Part shown: piece by piece, positions 11,921 to 23,300 of the stretch
Position numbering within the stretch: position 1 is the first letter of the stretch
Layout: each line of letters starts with the position of its first letter
Source of the DNA: Puccinia triticina
Lineage: Eukaryota; Basidiomycota; Pucciniomycetes; Pucciniales; Pucciniaceae
Direction: 5' to 3'
Assembly: GCF_026914185.1 (NCBI RefSeq)
Contig: NC_070565.1
Span: forward strand, 1,240,001-1,304,000
Length of the DNA stretch: 64,000 nt
Translations under genes and position numbers: made by a program
Notes under the pieces: generated by a model
Databases searched by the model: none
Told to the model about the DNA's origin: nothing
What the model saw: only the letters and a program-made list of their open reading frames with translations

Positions 11921-14090
11921 TGCCCGAATCGCAACTTGCCAGCAGCAGCGATAACTCAATAGGAGCGAATGCCAGCACAAGCCCCGCAGCTGTCTTCATC
12001 TCTCTCAATGCTGATTTCTCCGCTCGATCGCGCGATTCAATGGCAAGTACCTCTATCTATGTTGTTGAAGCGATCTGTTGTTGATAAATAACTGATTGGC
12101 AATTGTTCGTCCACTCCATTTGGATCATTGAATCTTTTTATAGGACAATCAATCATGTGTTGAGTCTCGGATCAACAACCGTGAGCTCTGGCGCGACCAA
12201 CTTCAGCAGAAAATGCAGACTGATCTGATTAAACCCCGTTCCTGCCTGTGTTAGCAATAGCTCCCCCAGAATCAACCAATCAATCCAGCTCGGTGGATAT
12301 TGTCCGCTTGGATCAGACAGACCAATCTACCTTGGTCAGTTCATTAATTCCAACTCTTTGCTACCTGAATCAGCAATTACTCATCGCCACTCCTTTCAAT
12401 TTTATGAATAGATATCAATGGGTCAGGATGCTCAAAATGCTGTTCAAGATCGGCCTGAGGGTAGTGAGTCCTGCCAAGTAGTAAACAAACAACATACCTG
12501 TCGTTTTCTGACCAATTTTTTTTGGTTATGTATATGCTGGCTCAACAGCATCAACGGAACAAAGTTGGATTGAAAAATACATCGCCTGCAAGGATCATCG
12601 CCAATTGATCCATCATCCCCTGCGATACACCTGGGCAACCAGACAGACAATTCGGAACGAGAAGGTTTCCGTGAAGCCACCATTCCCCCGTGTTGGCTCG
12701 GCCACCACCACTCACTTTTCTCTCATGGCTCCACCTACAATGTTTTCCTTTGGTGGTTCTTTCAATGGTTGTTTGCAGCAAGATCTTTTCTCCTGATCCT
12801 CAATGTCCCGAATTGCACCTCACAGTCTCTGTTCTCAACACACGCGGCTCCAACCCGGCACCTCGCTCTGATGCCGTTTTGGCTGCAAACGATGGCCAGC
12901 TTTTTCTTTGGGGTGGCCAGCTCTCCTCAGAGGGCCTCGCCGAGCAAGACACGAATCTCTATGTACTTAAGCTGTCTACACATTCCTGGACTCGCTCAGA
13001 AACGTCGGGCCCCTCTCCCCATGCTGTGGCTGGCTCAACTGCTACACTATTCGAGGATTTTCTTTACCTCTTCGCTGGTGAAAACCTTGATGGCTCCATC
13101 AATGGCGACCTTTGGCGAATAGGTGTGGATTGGGATACATGTAAGCCATCATCTGTCTATAATCATGCGCCTGGTACCCAGTAGAGTTGATTTTTGCAAT
13201 TTGATTTATATGTACAACAACCCAGCTCCATCACCTCTTTACTGGCATCGTTACTCGTTTGCACAGGACCTGAAACTACCTCCTGCTTGTACCAGGCACT
13301 CAGCAGTACAGTACAGGAAATCCTGGATCATCTTTGGCGGCACAAGTGGTATGGATCTACTCAACGATCTCTGGGAGTACTCTTTTGAAAATCAAGAGTG
13401 GAAGCCTATCTCTTGCTCCGGTTTAATCCCAGCTCCTCGCAAACTGCATTCGGCAACCCAAATTGAAGACTACATGTACGTTCTTGGTGGTACTGGCGAT
13501 GATGGTGCCATACTCCACGACATGTATGCTCTAAACCTAAAATGTTCGTGTTTATTTCCTTGCTTCTCTCTCCAATTGATCTTTTTGTATGACTCACTTC
13601 CAACAAATTTTTCAGCTCATGTTTGGTATGCTTTGCCGGTCGGTGGCCTTGAGCAAATCATCAATTGTGGCCAGCTCTTAGCTTCTTGGAACGAATCCAT
13701 CTACGTTTGGGGTGGTCAGGCAACGAATCTGGGAAAGCTCAGCAATACTTCACTTTACCACACTCTCAACATCCCCGTGAATCCTACCTCCGCCAGTCAA
13801 CCTCTCTCGCCAATATTCTCCTTGCTTGCAAAAGAGGAATATCCAACCAATCCATTTGTGTATGTCCTTTCTTCCCTTCGTGCATTTCCTTCTTCCCTTG
13901 TCAGTGGTATTGCGTAGGAGTAGTGCAGTTGGTGAAACCATCATTTTCGCCACGGCTACTCCTACAATATGCTATCTGATGGAGGGAAAGTTATTCGGGT
14001 GCAAGCAGAAGAGTGTTGGCCAAACCATCATTTTGGCCGCGCTCATGCTGCTGGCTGCACCCCCATCGCACCACTCTCAACACTGAAATT
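11921..14090 (+). pseudogene. Kelch-repeat (beta-propeller) protein, probably decayed
   Basis: Kelch repeats fold into beta-propellers that bind proteins. Clear units include LFLWGGQ (about 12903), YLFAGENLDG (about 13068), WIIFGGTSGMDLLNDLWEY (about 13327-13383), YVLGGTGDD (about 13477) and YVWGGQ (about 13702). Introns lie near 13140-13240 and 13545-13615. A serine-rich N-terminal exon from the ATG at 11921 appears to join, through a GC-AG intron (gcaagt to atag, about 12042-12144), to an exon reading ESRINNRELWRDQLQQKM. Frame breaks at about 12230 and 12795 suggest it is no longer intact. It lies just upstream of the TET/JBP-like gene on the same strand. The N-terminal exon assignment is tentative. 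Confidence 0.6.
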
Positions 14091-14137
14091 AAGTGTGGTT
14101 TGCTACTGATTTTTCTTATTTGCCTCCTATTCATAGG

Positions 14138-15235
14138 CCCCACCGCCGAATTCGACCGCAGAAACAAATGAAACACCATGAGAAAGCGCGAGAAAAACGA
14201 GAAGCACCGCTTTGTCTTCCTAACCAGCATCACCACATCTACCATTGTGTTATTGAAAAATCTCGTCAACATGATCCGTGCCCTTCCGAACTTTTCACAA
14301 GCCAGAAGACCATCAAGGAAGAATACTACTCGCTCACACATGGTGTTTGCATCGTTGCGCCCGAGGACCTCCCCCCATTCTGCATGGCCGCCTGGTATCC
14401 TTTTGAGACAATGGCCGCCGATGAGAAGAAAGGGTGGGAAAGATTTGTCTTGCACCTTCTCAGCCGAATTGACTATGTAGCCGAAGTCAAAACAAACGGC
14501 CCACAGAAAGGTGGAACCTTGTGGGGTGATGGTTGGCGTAAGTGCTCCAAGAACACTGAGCACTTTGGAAGGTTTTGTGCTGTTGAAATGCTGCGGAAAC
14601 AAATGCGCCTGCTCAGATTCGACCCCAATGACCAGAAGGCCCGTTTACTCGAAGCTGGAAAATGGCTCTCAGACCACTTGAAAGCCTTTGCACCCACTGT
14701 GCACGAAAACTATCACGAAACCCTAACAATCAACCAATATCCTTTGATGAATCACACAGAATTTGGCGAACCTTACACATCTTCCGACTTTGCCTCTTTC
14801 CTCACTTTCACTATGTATGACTTCTACAATCTCCCACACAACGACAACGACGTCAACGACTGGACCTTGGTGGGTTGGATCCCAATCTTCAATCCTCAAA
14901 ACGGCGACAATCCTCAAATCTTAGCCGATGAAGGGTTTGATATGATTGGTGGGCAGTTTACTTTTCGTGATTTTCAAGTGTGTTTGGACTTGAATAAAAC
15001 ACTGGGTGTTACCCTCTGTGTGTTCCGCTCCCAAGATTATCTTCACCAAACTCTCTCTGGCTGTTCCCCGTCTGGCATGTACACCAGACTTGGATTTTCT
15101 TGTCAAATAAACGAAAGAATGGCAAAAGCTATCACTGCTTATATTCAAGGGCATTATGAAAAAAAATTAAAAATAGGTGGTCTGAATGATCAAATTGAAG
15201 AAGCAAATGCTCCTCCCAAAAAAAGAAAGACCTAG
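14138..15235 (+). CDS. TET/JBP-type 2OG-Fe(II) dioxygenase
   Basis: TET/JBP enzymes use Fe(II), O2 and 2-oxoglutarate to oxidise methylpyrimidines, mainly 5-methylcytosine, in DNA. The open frame spans 14093-15235. An acceptor site (ttcatag) ends at 14137, so the main exon probably starts at 14138 and a short upstream exon is missing. Numbering from 14093, the iron ligands fit H249-x-D251 (PHNDND) and H318 (YLHQTL), and R332 (YTRLGF) would bind 2-oxoglutarate. A GGQF strand precedes the distal half, as in fungal Tet-like proteins. The N-terminal half has GGTLWGDGWRK, recalled from rust Tet-like proteins. The C-terminus ends in a basic PPKKRKT tail, a plausible nuclear signal. No stop or frameshift is seen. 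It is cargo of the TIR element. Confidence 0.82.
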   Translation, partial: PHRRIRPQKQMKHHEKAREKREAPLCLPNQHHHIYHCVIEKSRQHDPCPSELFTSQKTIKEEYYSLTHGVCIVAPEDLPPFCMAAWYPFETMAADEKKGWERFVLHLLSRIDYVAEVKTNGPQKGGTLWGDGWRKCSKNTEHFGRFCAVEMLRKQMRLLRFDPNDQKARLLEAGKWLSDHLKAFAPTVHENYHETLTINQYPLMNHTEFGEPYTSSDFASFLTFTMYDFYNLPHNDNDVNDWTLVGWIPIFNPQNGDNPQILADEGFDMIGGQFTFRDFQVCLDLNKTLGVTLCVFRSQDYLHQTLSGCSPSGMYTRLGFSCQINERMAKAITAYIQGHYEKKLKIGGLNDQIEEANAPPKKRKT

Positions 15236-16548
15236 TTGTATTTAGTTGGCATGTTTTCTTCTTGTGGCTCTTTTCTCTTTATCTACCAGAATCACCAACC
15301 ATTAAACTCAGTTCTTTATCTCTTGCAGTGAAAAAGATTGTTCAGTTTGTTCCATTCAACTAAAATTTACTTCATTTGAGAAAGACCTGATATGTTATTC
15401 TCACTCATGGTGTGTTGAAGTATCTAATTATCCCTAAAATTCGTCTATTTCCCCCAAACTAAAATTCTGTGTAGGTAAATGGGAAATCACAAAGTTATAC
15501 GTAGCAAAAGCCTGATATTTATAAGAATTACAATTCTGAGGCACTGGTACATCCAATTCATACCACAGTGCTCCTTTTCCTGTTGGGTGCAATTTTAATC
15601 TTCATTATATTTCACATTGGAAATGGATCCTTGGTTGCCAGAACATGACAGTGACTAATTTACAAGAAAATCATCAAGCCTTTTGCTTGAAATGTGCTGC
15701 CATGGAAATTTCCCATTGCTATTTAAATTTCAGAATCAAATCAAATCTGAGAAACTCATTGTGCCAAAAACCTTCTCTCATTTTGTGTTGAATTCATAAT
15801 TAAATCATTGTAATTTTGATTTTGGGGGTACATTGGGTAGTTTTAACACCAATCAAATAGTTTTTCAGTTTTAATCCAGTCTGTTGAAGATGCTTTCCTG
15901 AATTTATGTTTTGTATGGAAATTTGAAAAAGGAAACTGCCAAAAATTGGTGGTATTTTTTTCTCACTGGGCAATGCAGCAGATTCTGACAGTGTTTCAGC
16001 GATATATCTATTTCAACCAAAATCATTTTTGGTTGAATTGGCCACTTGTGAATTGCGCTCCCAAATAATTGGGATTGAAGTTTGATTGAAGCATTTTACA
16101 CAGCTTCTTTTCTATGGCCTGTTGCACATACTGAATCATTATAAATAAAATTATATGACTGTAGTCTTTATGTATCATCTGAATTTTATTTTTCTCTTAA
16201 ATTCTACTTATATTTCAATTGCAGCCAATTTGTGATTCTTGATCAGTTTAGGTTCTAGTTTACTTCGGCAAGAATCTTATAACACTATTGCTATAAGTTG
16301 TGGATCAGCTCAGAAGTAATTCAAGAGTAGCTCCAATTGTGTTTTGGTGGATCCCAGTTGATATCCAAATGAATTCCAGAGGAGTTCTGGAGGATTTCAT
16401 GTTGAGTTCCACATGGATTTTGGGTAATTTCTGGAGGATTTTGGCCAAAGTTCCAAATAAGTTCCACAACAGTTCCAGAATTTATCCTCATATTTCATAC
16501 TATGATTACTCAAGGCATCCAGCACAGTTACAGAAAAAGGGTATGGTA
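15236..16548. other. Right subterminal region of the TIR element
   Basis: AT-rich, no gene. Between about 16300 and 16490 there are repeated AGTTCC and GAATTCC words, the inverse of GGAACT near the left end. They are read as subterminal repeats. Confidence 0.5.
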
Positions 16549-16587
16549 TGGCACTCTCTGGAGAGTGCGTCAAAGTCTCCCCTGGTG
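16549..16587 (-). repeat. Right 39-bp TIR
   Basis: Inverted copy of 2200-2238 with one mismatch. It ends CTCCCCTGGTG and is followed by TGA. Confidence 0.9.
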
Positions 16588-16706
16588 TGAGTTTCATTAC
16601 TCTATTGGTGTCCTCTACTCTTTAGCATTTCACCCGGAGGGCAGCCTTTTCACGCACTCATCCCCTCCACAGCTATCTCTATCCCGCGGAGTAGTCCCCA
16701 CAACGA

Positions 16707-19700
16707 CACAGCCAGTATCATCTCCATGAAAATCTCCAATAGGCTGTTTGTTGGGATGGTCAACGATGACAATGAAGACAGCGGGTACCTCCTCTGGAAG
16801 AAGATAACCAATCGGTTCGCAAGGTACACCTCAACTCGCTTTAACAGATGCACATTGGCGTGGCAGAACGTCAAATACGAGGGGAGCATGCTCAACTTTC
16901 TCGATGACGTAGAAAGATGCCTTACCAATTTTGCTGCAATCGGCCATGAGATTTCCAGCCGTGATATCTGTGGAATAGTCATCGCCAAGCTCAGCCTCAG
17001 CCGACAATCCCTCACGGACTCCTTTGCGATGTACCCCGAGCTCAATCAAAACCACAAACTCCTCATGGACCGCCTCAAGGATATCGCCGAAGAAGATCAG
17101 CCAGTCAAACGCAAAGTACCGGAGGAAAGAACCGCCACAGCTCTCAGCACTAGAACCAGGCCTCCCCCGCGTTGCAAAAAGACCCACAACCCAATGGCGA
17201 CTCATCCTGAAGAAAGGTGCTGGGCCCTACACCCGGAACTTCGGCCCATTCGTGACTCAAACCCTAAACCGGCGCAGCACAACACCTCCGCACCAAGCCA
17301 ACCGGAACCAAATCAACCATCCTCAAGGTTTGAGCGTCCAGCATTCGCAAACGTCACCACGGAAAGCGTCTTCTCCATGACCCCCGTCAGCCTTCCTGCA
17401 GTCCTTGATTACGGCGCCTCACACCATATGTTCAGCAGCCTGGAATTCTTTCGGGACTCAATCAAATGCAACACACCTATCAGCACCGGAAAGGACTCTA
17501 TTGACCTTACGGCAACCAAAATCTGCACTGCTCAAATCTTTGATTCAGACAGTAAAATCTTGACGCTTGAGAACTCCCTCTACATTCCTGGACTCACTCG
17601 GCCACTCCTGTCAATGGGCTGTTTTCTTCAGAAATCAGCATCCATCTCTCGCGAAGACAATATCTGCACCATCAACCTCAATGGGACAGCCAGGTTCATC
17701 TGTCACCTCTCCAACGGCATCCTTGAGGTCAAAACCTGCATCGGCCCGATCCCACTCTCCACTGCCCTAGTTGCTTCTACCACTCATTCCGGACCAACCA
17801 CGCCTTTCAAAACCTGGCACGCCAGACTAGGTCATGCCAGTATAGCACGCATCAAGGAAGCTGTCTCAATCCCTGACCTTGTTAACAACGGGTGTTGTGA
17901 TCCATGCATGAAGGGAAAGGTCAGCCGAGCTCCCTTCAAAGGACACTTTGATAAAACCTCACATTCCCTTGAGGTCGTTCATGGCAATCTTGTCGGTCCT
18001 ATTGCTCCATCCACCAACGCCGGCTCTCAATACTTCCTCACCCTTGTCGACCAGCACACTGGCTTCATCTGCGTCACCTTGCTCAAAAAGAAGTCGGACG
18101 CCACCGCCGCCATACTCGACTTCCAACTCTTTTTTGAACTTCAAACCGGTAATCCCATCAAAAAATTCATCACCAATGGAGGTGGTGAATTCTGCAACCA
18201 TCTTCTCTCCGACACTCTCAAGAGGAGCGGGATACAGCACAGCGTCTCGCCTCTGTACACCCCGCAACATAACGGCATAGCGGAACGCGCAAACAAAACA
18301 ATCATCAATATGACTCGTTGTATGATGGTTCAATCTGGTCTGGCAAAAGAATGGTGGGGTGAGGCGGTGCTCTCTGCCATGGCCACCACCAACTGTCTTC
18401 CCTCCCTTGGCAAAAGCAAAATCAGTCCTATCGAGCTCATCTTTGGCAAGCAACCGAACATCACCATCTTCCGCCCCTTTGGTTGCAAAGCATGGGTGAT
18501 CAAGCCTAACTCTTTGCGGACATCCAAATTTGACCCATCTCATTGGATGGTATCATGATTGGTTACGCCAACGACTACTCTGCCTATTGCATTGTTCGGA
18601 CAACTGACAAGAAAATCATTGAAACGCGCAATGCTTACTTTGACGAGTCGGTTTTCCCATCACTTTCTGCAATCAACCCCGGTCCCGATCTGTCTCCTCT
18701 CAATCCGCTCCCTGACTTCTCTGGCGAACCTCCTCTTCCATTATCCACCACTGATAGTGATGAGGAGGAGGCCTCTGACACCGAAGAGATTGAAGATCAG
18801 CATGGCGCGGATGAAGACGCTTCTGGACCCATGGATCTTGACTATTCGGCTGCACCTGTCCACCCAGAACCTCTCAGACAGCACCTGGTCTTACGACTTG
18901 GCCCGCATCCCTCTCGCATCGACAGCAGCATTGACCCCGCTAACATCGTCAGACATCCTCAAAGGGTTGCGGCTTCTTACTCTGCAACAATGGTTGAACC
19001 GAGCAATCACTTTCAGGCAATGCGCTGTGATGAAAGAGACGAATGGAAAGCAGAGGAATTGAAGGAAATCAAGAACATGCACGATCACCACGTCTGGACC
19101 AAAATCCCTTGCCTCCCTTCTCATGCCACAATCCCATCAACTTGGGCATACAAGAAGAAACTGGGGGCCGACAACCAAGTCACGGAGTACAAAGCCCACA
19201 TCTGTGCTCAGGGCTTCCTCCAGACGTACGGATTGAATTTTGAGATGAAATACGCTCCGACTGGTAAACCAACGTCTCTCCGTGTTCTACTCTCGCATGC
19301 GGTCACCAACAATCTCCTCATTCACCAGCTAGACGTCAAGAGCGCATTTCTCACCTGCAATCTTGATGAAACAGTCTATATGCTTCCTCCCCCTGGGTAC
19401 AAAGACAACGACAACACCGTTCTACTTCTCAAAAAGGCAATCTATGGCCTCAAACAGGCCTCTCTCGCCTGGTACAAACGGTTGAGCACCTTTCTTGTAA
19501 GCATTGGCTTCAGCGTCTCTCTTGCCGACCCCTGCGTCTTCTGGCAAATGGATCCCAGGCCCCTATGGATCTTTTCTTACGTCGACGACCTCGTTATCAT
19601 TGGCAGCGATCTCCTTCACTTCAAAGAACAGATGTCCAAGGAATTCTCCATCAAATACCTTAGGGAAGCTTCCTTCCTCCTTGGCATGAAGCTTGACCGC

Positions 19701-20570
19701 GTCAACAACGGCTTTATCCTCCATCAGGCGCAATACGTTGAACGCAAAGTGGTCGAGTTCGACGTCTTACGACTCCCCAACGCATCCTGTCCGCTCGATC
19801 CCAAGAAACACTTGTCCAAAGCCAGCGCACAGGACATCAACCTTCTGGCCCCGCTGAACATCAACTACAGGGCACTGATTGGATCCCTGAACTATCTCAG
19901 CGTTCTCACCAGACCCGATATCTCATTTGCGGTCAGCGAGCTCTTGCAGTTCCTCGAGAGTCCTGGACTCTCCCACTACACGGCCGCTATCCAAGTATTT
20001 CGCTATCTGAAAGGCTTGGCTGCTTGAGGGCTCAACTTTCCACTCAACAACTCGACACCTATCTATGCTTCAGTTGACGCTGACTGGGGCAACTGCCCTG
20101 ACACTCGACGTTCTCACACCGGTTTCACTGTCACTTGGAACGATCACCTAGTCTCATGGAAATCAACCAAGCAATGCACTGTGTCCCTGTCCTCCACTGA
20201 GGCAGAGTACAAAGCGCTCACGGACGCCAGCAAAGAAGTCCAATGGCTGAGCAACCTCATGACGGAAACCCATCTGACCAAGGAACACAACACCTCAATA
20301 ATCCGTGTTGACAACCGCGGTGCGATCGATCTCGCCCACAGTCAGACCAGCCAAAACAGCTTCCGTACCAAACATATGGATCTTTGGCTCCACTTCATCC
20401 AGAACAAGACGATCGGATTAAGATTTGTCTCATCTTCCGCCAACAAAGCCAACTTCCTCACAAAACCCGTCGGACGCAGCAAAATCATCGGAGCTCTAAA
20501 AAAGCTCACTGAACACGCAATGAGCATCAATGCTTCATGCCCCGAAGCACGAAGCACGGCAGACTGTCAA
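16707..20570 (+). pseudogene. Copia-1 Gag-Pol, main part (broken)
   Basis: The order is Gag remainder, protease, integrase, RT and RNase H, as in Ty1/Copia. The protease site reads DYG instead of DSG (LDYGASHHM, near 17407). The integrase has the GKVSRAP and ERAN landmarks, but both catalytic Asp are Asn: VHGNLVGP near 17980 and TNGGGEF near 18174. RT keeps YVDDLV near 19580. RNase H ends near 20540. Breaks: loss of one base near 18545 (frame changes from 16726-18558 to 18543-20027) and an in-frame TGA at 20025-20027, after which the same frame continues. Together with the 15-kb insertion in gag this copy is dead. Confidence 0.92.
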
Positions 20571-21376
20571 ATTTTGGGCCCAGGCCCGACCCGCTTGGGC
20601 ACGACTTCGCCTCAGCTCAACCCAGCTCTGACCAGCTCAAACTTCAGCGTTGCTCCCACTTCCGGAATCACTCAAGCCTCTGAGCGTAAGTTTCCTTCCC
20701 CACTCTCTTTTCCTTGCGACCAAACCAGGGCGTTGCTTGTACAACCAGCCCTGATGAAGCAGCCACAAACTAACCCTCCTTGCATACCGTGTCATACAGA
20801 CCACGAGCGCATGGACGAAGATTCTACCCGGGCTAGTCGCGACGAAGCCACCGCGATACAGTCCCTATTCACCTGGACTGGCCTCATGTAAACAGGACCA
20901 GATGCTTGGTACGTAGCAACAGTGATTTTACCTGTTTGCTGCAAGAGGACCTTAAAAGGGACTGACTCTTTCCCCCTTTTCTCTTTCTCCTCAGTCGTTC
21001 CCAGATCCAGCATTTCCCTGTTTACCCACTCGACTCACAAACCAATTCGCCTCTACCCTTCACCTAGCCTCACATCACACACCAGCATTGTATTTCCCTT
21101 ACCTTTATCATCAGCGGTAGCGCGACGACCTCGTTCCGCGCCATTGACATTCTCGGCCTTTATTTTTCTTTTTAGCCTCATAGCCTTCCTATCTCCTCTT
21201 CACTTCCTTCAACTCTCATACACTTCGTGTACCATATACTTGTGGCTGCTGCCTTACTCCTGCCCTTAAGGTACACAACTCATCATGTTTTCTTCTCTCC
21301 TAGTCTTCTTCATGATGTTCTCAACCATGAACTAACTTAAACTGAAATTGAACCCTTAAGTCTTGCTATTCTCACA
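20565..21376 (+). repeat. 3' LTR of Copia-1
   Basis: 812 bp, starts TGTCAAATTTTGG and ends TTCTCACA; pairs with 528-1339. Confidence 0.93.
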
Positions 21377-23300
21377 CCAAGCTATCGAAGCGCAACCGGT
21401 ACCGGCCAAGGTCTACCTACCCGGAACCGTGTGAGACCGCCATCAGCTGGTATTGACTCGCCGTTTGGGAGAAAAAAATTTCGCATCGCTAGGTCAAGGT
21501 TTCAATACACGTCCAGGAAGCTAACGGACAAGATGCTGAATATTCAAGCAGCCATAAAAGAAGCAGCGAACCTGGACACAAGGGGCAACGCGGCACAAGA
21601 GACGGGGGAACTCTCAACAGGCGAACAATCAAGTCCGACTCAAACCCAAGACCCAACGGCAAATCAGGAAGAACGAGCGGAGGTAGAGGCACCACCAGGC
21701 ATCGAGCCTAAAAAGGCGATGGGCCCAGCACCCAAGAAGTCGAAGAATGTCACGGTACCTCAACCAGCGAGACGCATCGCGACGCGGAGTGAATCAAGGG
21801 TCCCAGAAGAGGTGGGACAGGGAGAGAAGAAGAGAGGAGGAGCGGGAGGAGGAAACGAGGAAGAACTAGGGGAGCAGCAGGATATATGGGAGTCGTCAGG
21901 AGGAGGCGTCACAACCGGGAACGATAGACAAGGTAAGCCGTCAACACCCCGAAAGGAATGCCAACCAGGAATGTGATTAAGGAATGAAACTGAGAGATTC
22001 TGCGACGCTTACACCGTTTAGCAGATGATCCGGTAGTTAATGGGGATGGTGTAGCTCTAGGAAAGGAGCCAACCACACAGCTCATGGTCCAGAAAGCAAT
22101 ACTGGCAATGTTTGAGAAAGGGCAAGCAGCGGAAGCAAAAGGCCAGGATACCCAGGCGCTCTTATTCTATCAGATGAGTGCGGGACTCAGCGGGACCATC
22201 TCAGGAGGACACTGAGTCAAACCCGCGATCAACCCAAACATCCCCCCTCCCCCCTCAACTCGCCAAACCCCAGCTATCACCCAACACCCATCACCAACAC
22301 CAGCACCAACAACCCTATTAGCTTCAATCCCAGGCTTTGTTGTCCCAACCCCGGCACCGGCGAAGCTCTCGCGGGTCAGAAACTTTGACAAAATGATTGC
22401 CAGTACCAGGCAACAAAACAAGGTGGTGGTCTCGACAACGCCGCCGTCCCAACCAACAATTGCCTCGGTTTCACACTTTTTTTCGAACAAAATCTCTTAG
22501 CCTTCCGGGCTCCCCTCCCATTGACAATCTTCAACGCGGAATGGCAAGACCGAGCTATCCTCTACCAGGCCGAAAAGAAAACGAAATCGGACAGCGGAGA
22601 TAAGGATAGGTACACGGGGTACCCATACCCAAGTGAGTACACCCAGACCTACCAAGAATGGTCGGTGAACCACCAAGGTTTCTACAAAGCGGTCAGAAAG
22701 ATTCCGTCCCACTCCAACCTTGCGGCGTGGTTGATTGTCCACAAGAGGAATGCAGATGGCATCATAAAGCGGGAAGGCTTCATGACCGCTTCACAATACG
22801 ACATCCACGTGCGAACAAACGCACTAACACACCGAGTGGCAATGCCAAACGGAGGAGTATTGGTGGCAAACATCTCCATATTTAGGCGGGAGATTGTCCT
22901 CAATGTCCACGCAAAGGCGGTACGGGCAGGCAAGACGGAGTACACCAACAACCCGTACACAGTGGTATGCTGCAGGCATGTAGGCTGGGACACGGTAACC
23001 GGACAGCAAACAACGAAGAAGGACGACCACTCAGGGAAGATTCCTCTCCACCTGCAACAACCCGCAACGAAAGGCTCGACAAACACCCTCAAACCAATCA
23101 CAGACGCCCCAAAAGGACTGAGCAGTTCCAAAGAACAGCAACAGAGGTCAAACAACTACAAAGGCAGTAGGTGGCCGAACCCCCACTACAAACAAGACGG
23201 AGGCCCGAACGGGGGAGGGGGCGGTGGAGGAGGGGCAGGAGGCAGCGGCAGCAGAGGGACCGGCAATAACGATGGGCATGGGAGAGGGAAGCAATACTAG
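21377..23300 (+). pseudogene. DIRS-like retroelement gag
   Basis: The N-terminal part (21377-21930) continues the frame from before Copia-1. A probable intron, gtaagc to ttagcag (about 21933-22024), leads to a short segment with AILAMFEKGQAAEAK near 22100. The core runs from about 22521 and reads FNAEWQDRAILYQ, RYTGYPYPSEYTQ and WSVNHQGFYKAVR, ending in a Gly-rich tail to 23300. This looks like the Gag found next to tyrosine-recombinase retroelement RTs in rusts. 22200-22520 is Pro-rich and has stops in the frames needed. Family assignment is from remembered resemblance, not a search. Confidence 0.6.

Larger units (their letters stand above)
2200..16587. mobile_element. Giant CACTA-like TIR element with gene cargo (14.4 kb)
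   Basis: The left TIR (2200-2238) starts CACCAGGGGAGACTTTGACG. The right TIR (16549-16587) is its inverted copy with one mismatch in 39 bp. Both ends are flanked by TGA (2197-2199, 16588-16590), a 3-bp target duplication as in the CACTA/CMC superfamily. Inside are an SNF2 ATPase, unknown genes X and Y, a Kelch gene and a TET/JBP-like dioxygenase. No transposase is visible, so it was probably mobilised in trans, for example by a Tnp2 protein such as the relic at 40040-44300. Repeated GAAGTG/GGAACT words lie just inside the left end, with inverted AGTTCC words inside the right end. Subterminal repeats of this kind are typical of CACTA elements. Confidence 0.85.
1590..16702. mobile_element. Probable solo LTR (about 720 bp net) inside Copia-1 gag, itself split by the 14.4-kb TIR element
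   Basis: The outer parts are 1590-2199 and 16588-16702. The termini TGTGG and CCACA are inverted. The left flank is AACGA (1585-1589); the right flank is ACGA (16703-16706), one A short of a perfect 5-bp duplication. The left part contains a TATA-like promoter, TCTATATAAACTGCCCC near 1952. There is no coding sequence apart from the nested TIR element. It is inferred to be a solo LTR left after LTR-LTR recombination. No second copy is present in this window, so the family is unknown. Confidence 0.6.

Noticed and set aside
21489..23155. Minus-strand ORFs rich in Cys, Leu and Pro
   Set aside because: Shadows of the DIRS-like gag on the plus strand.
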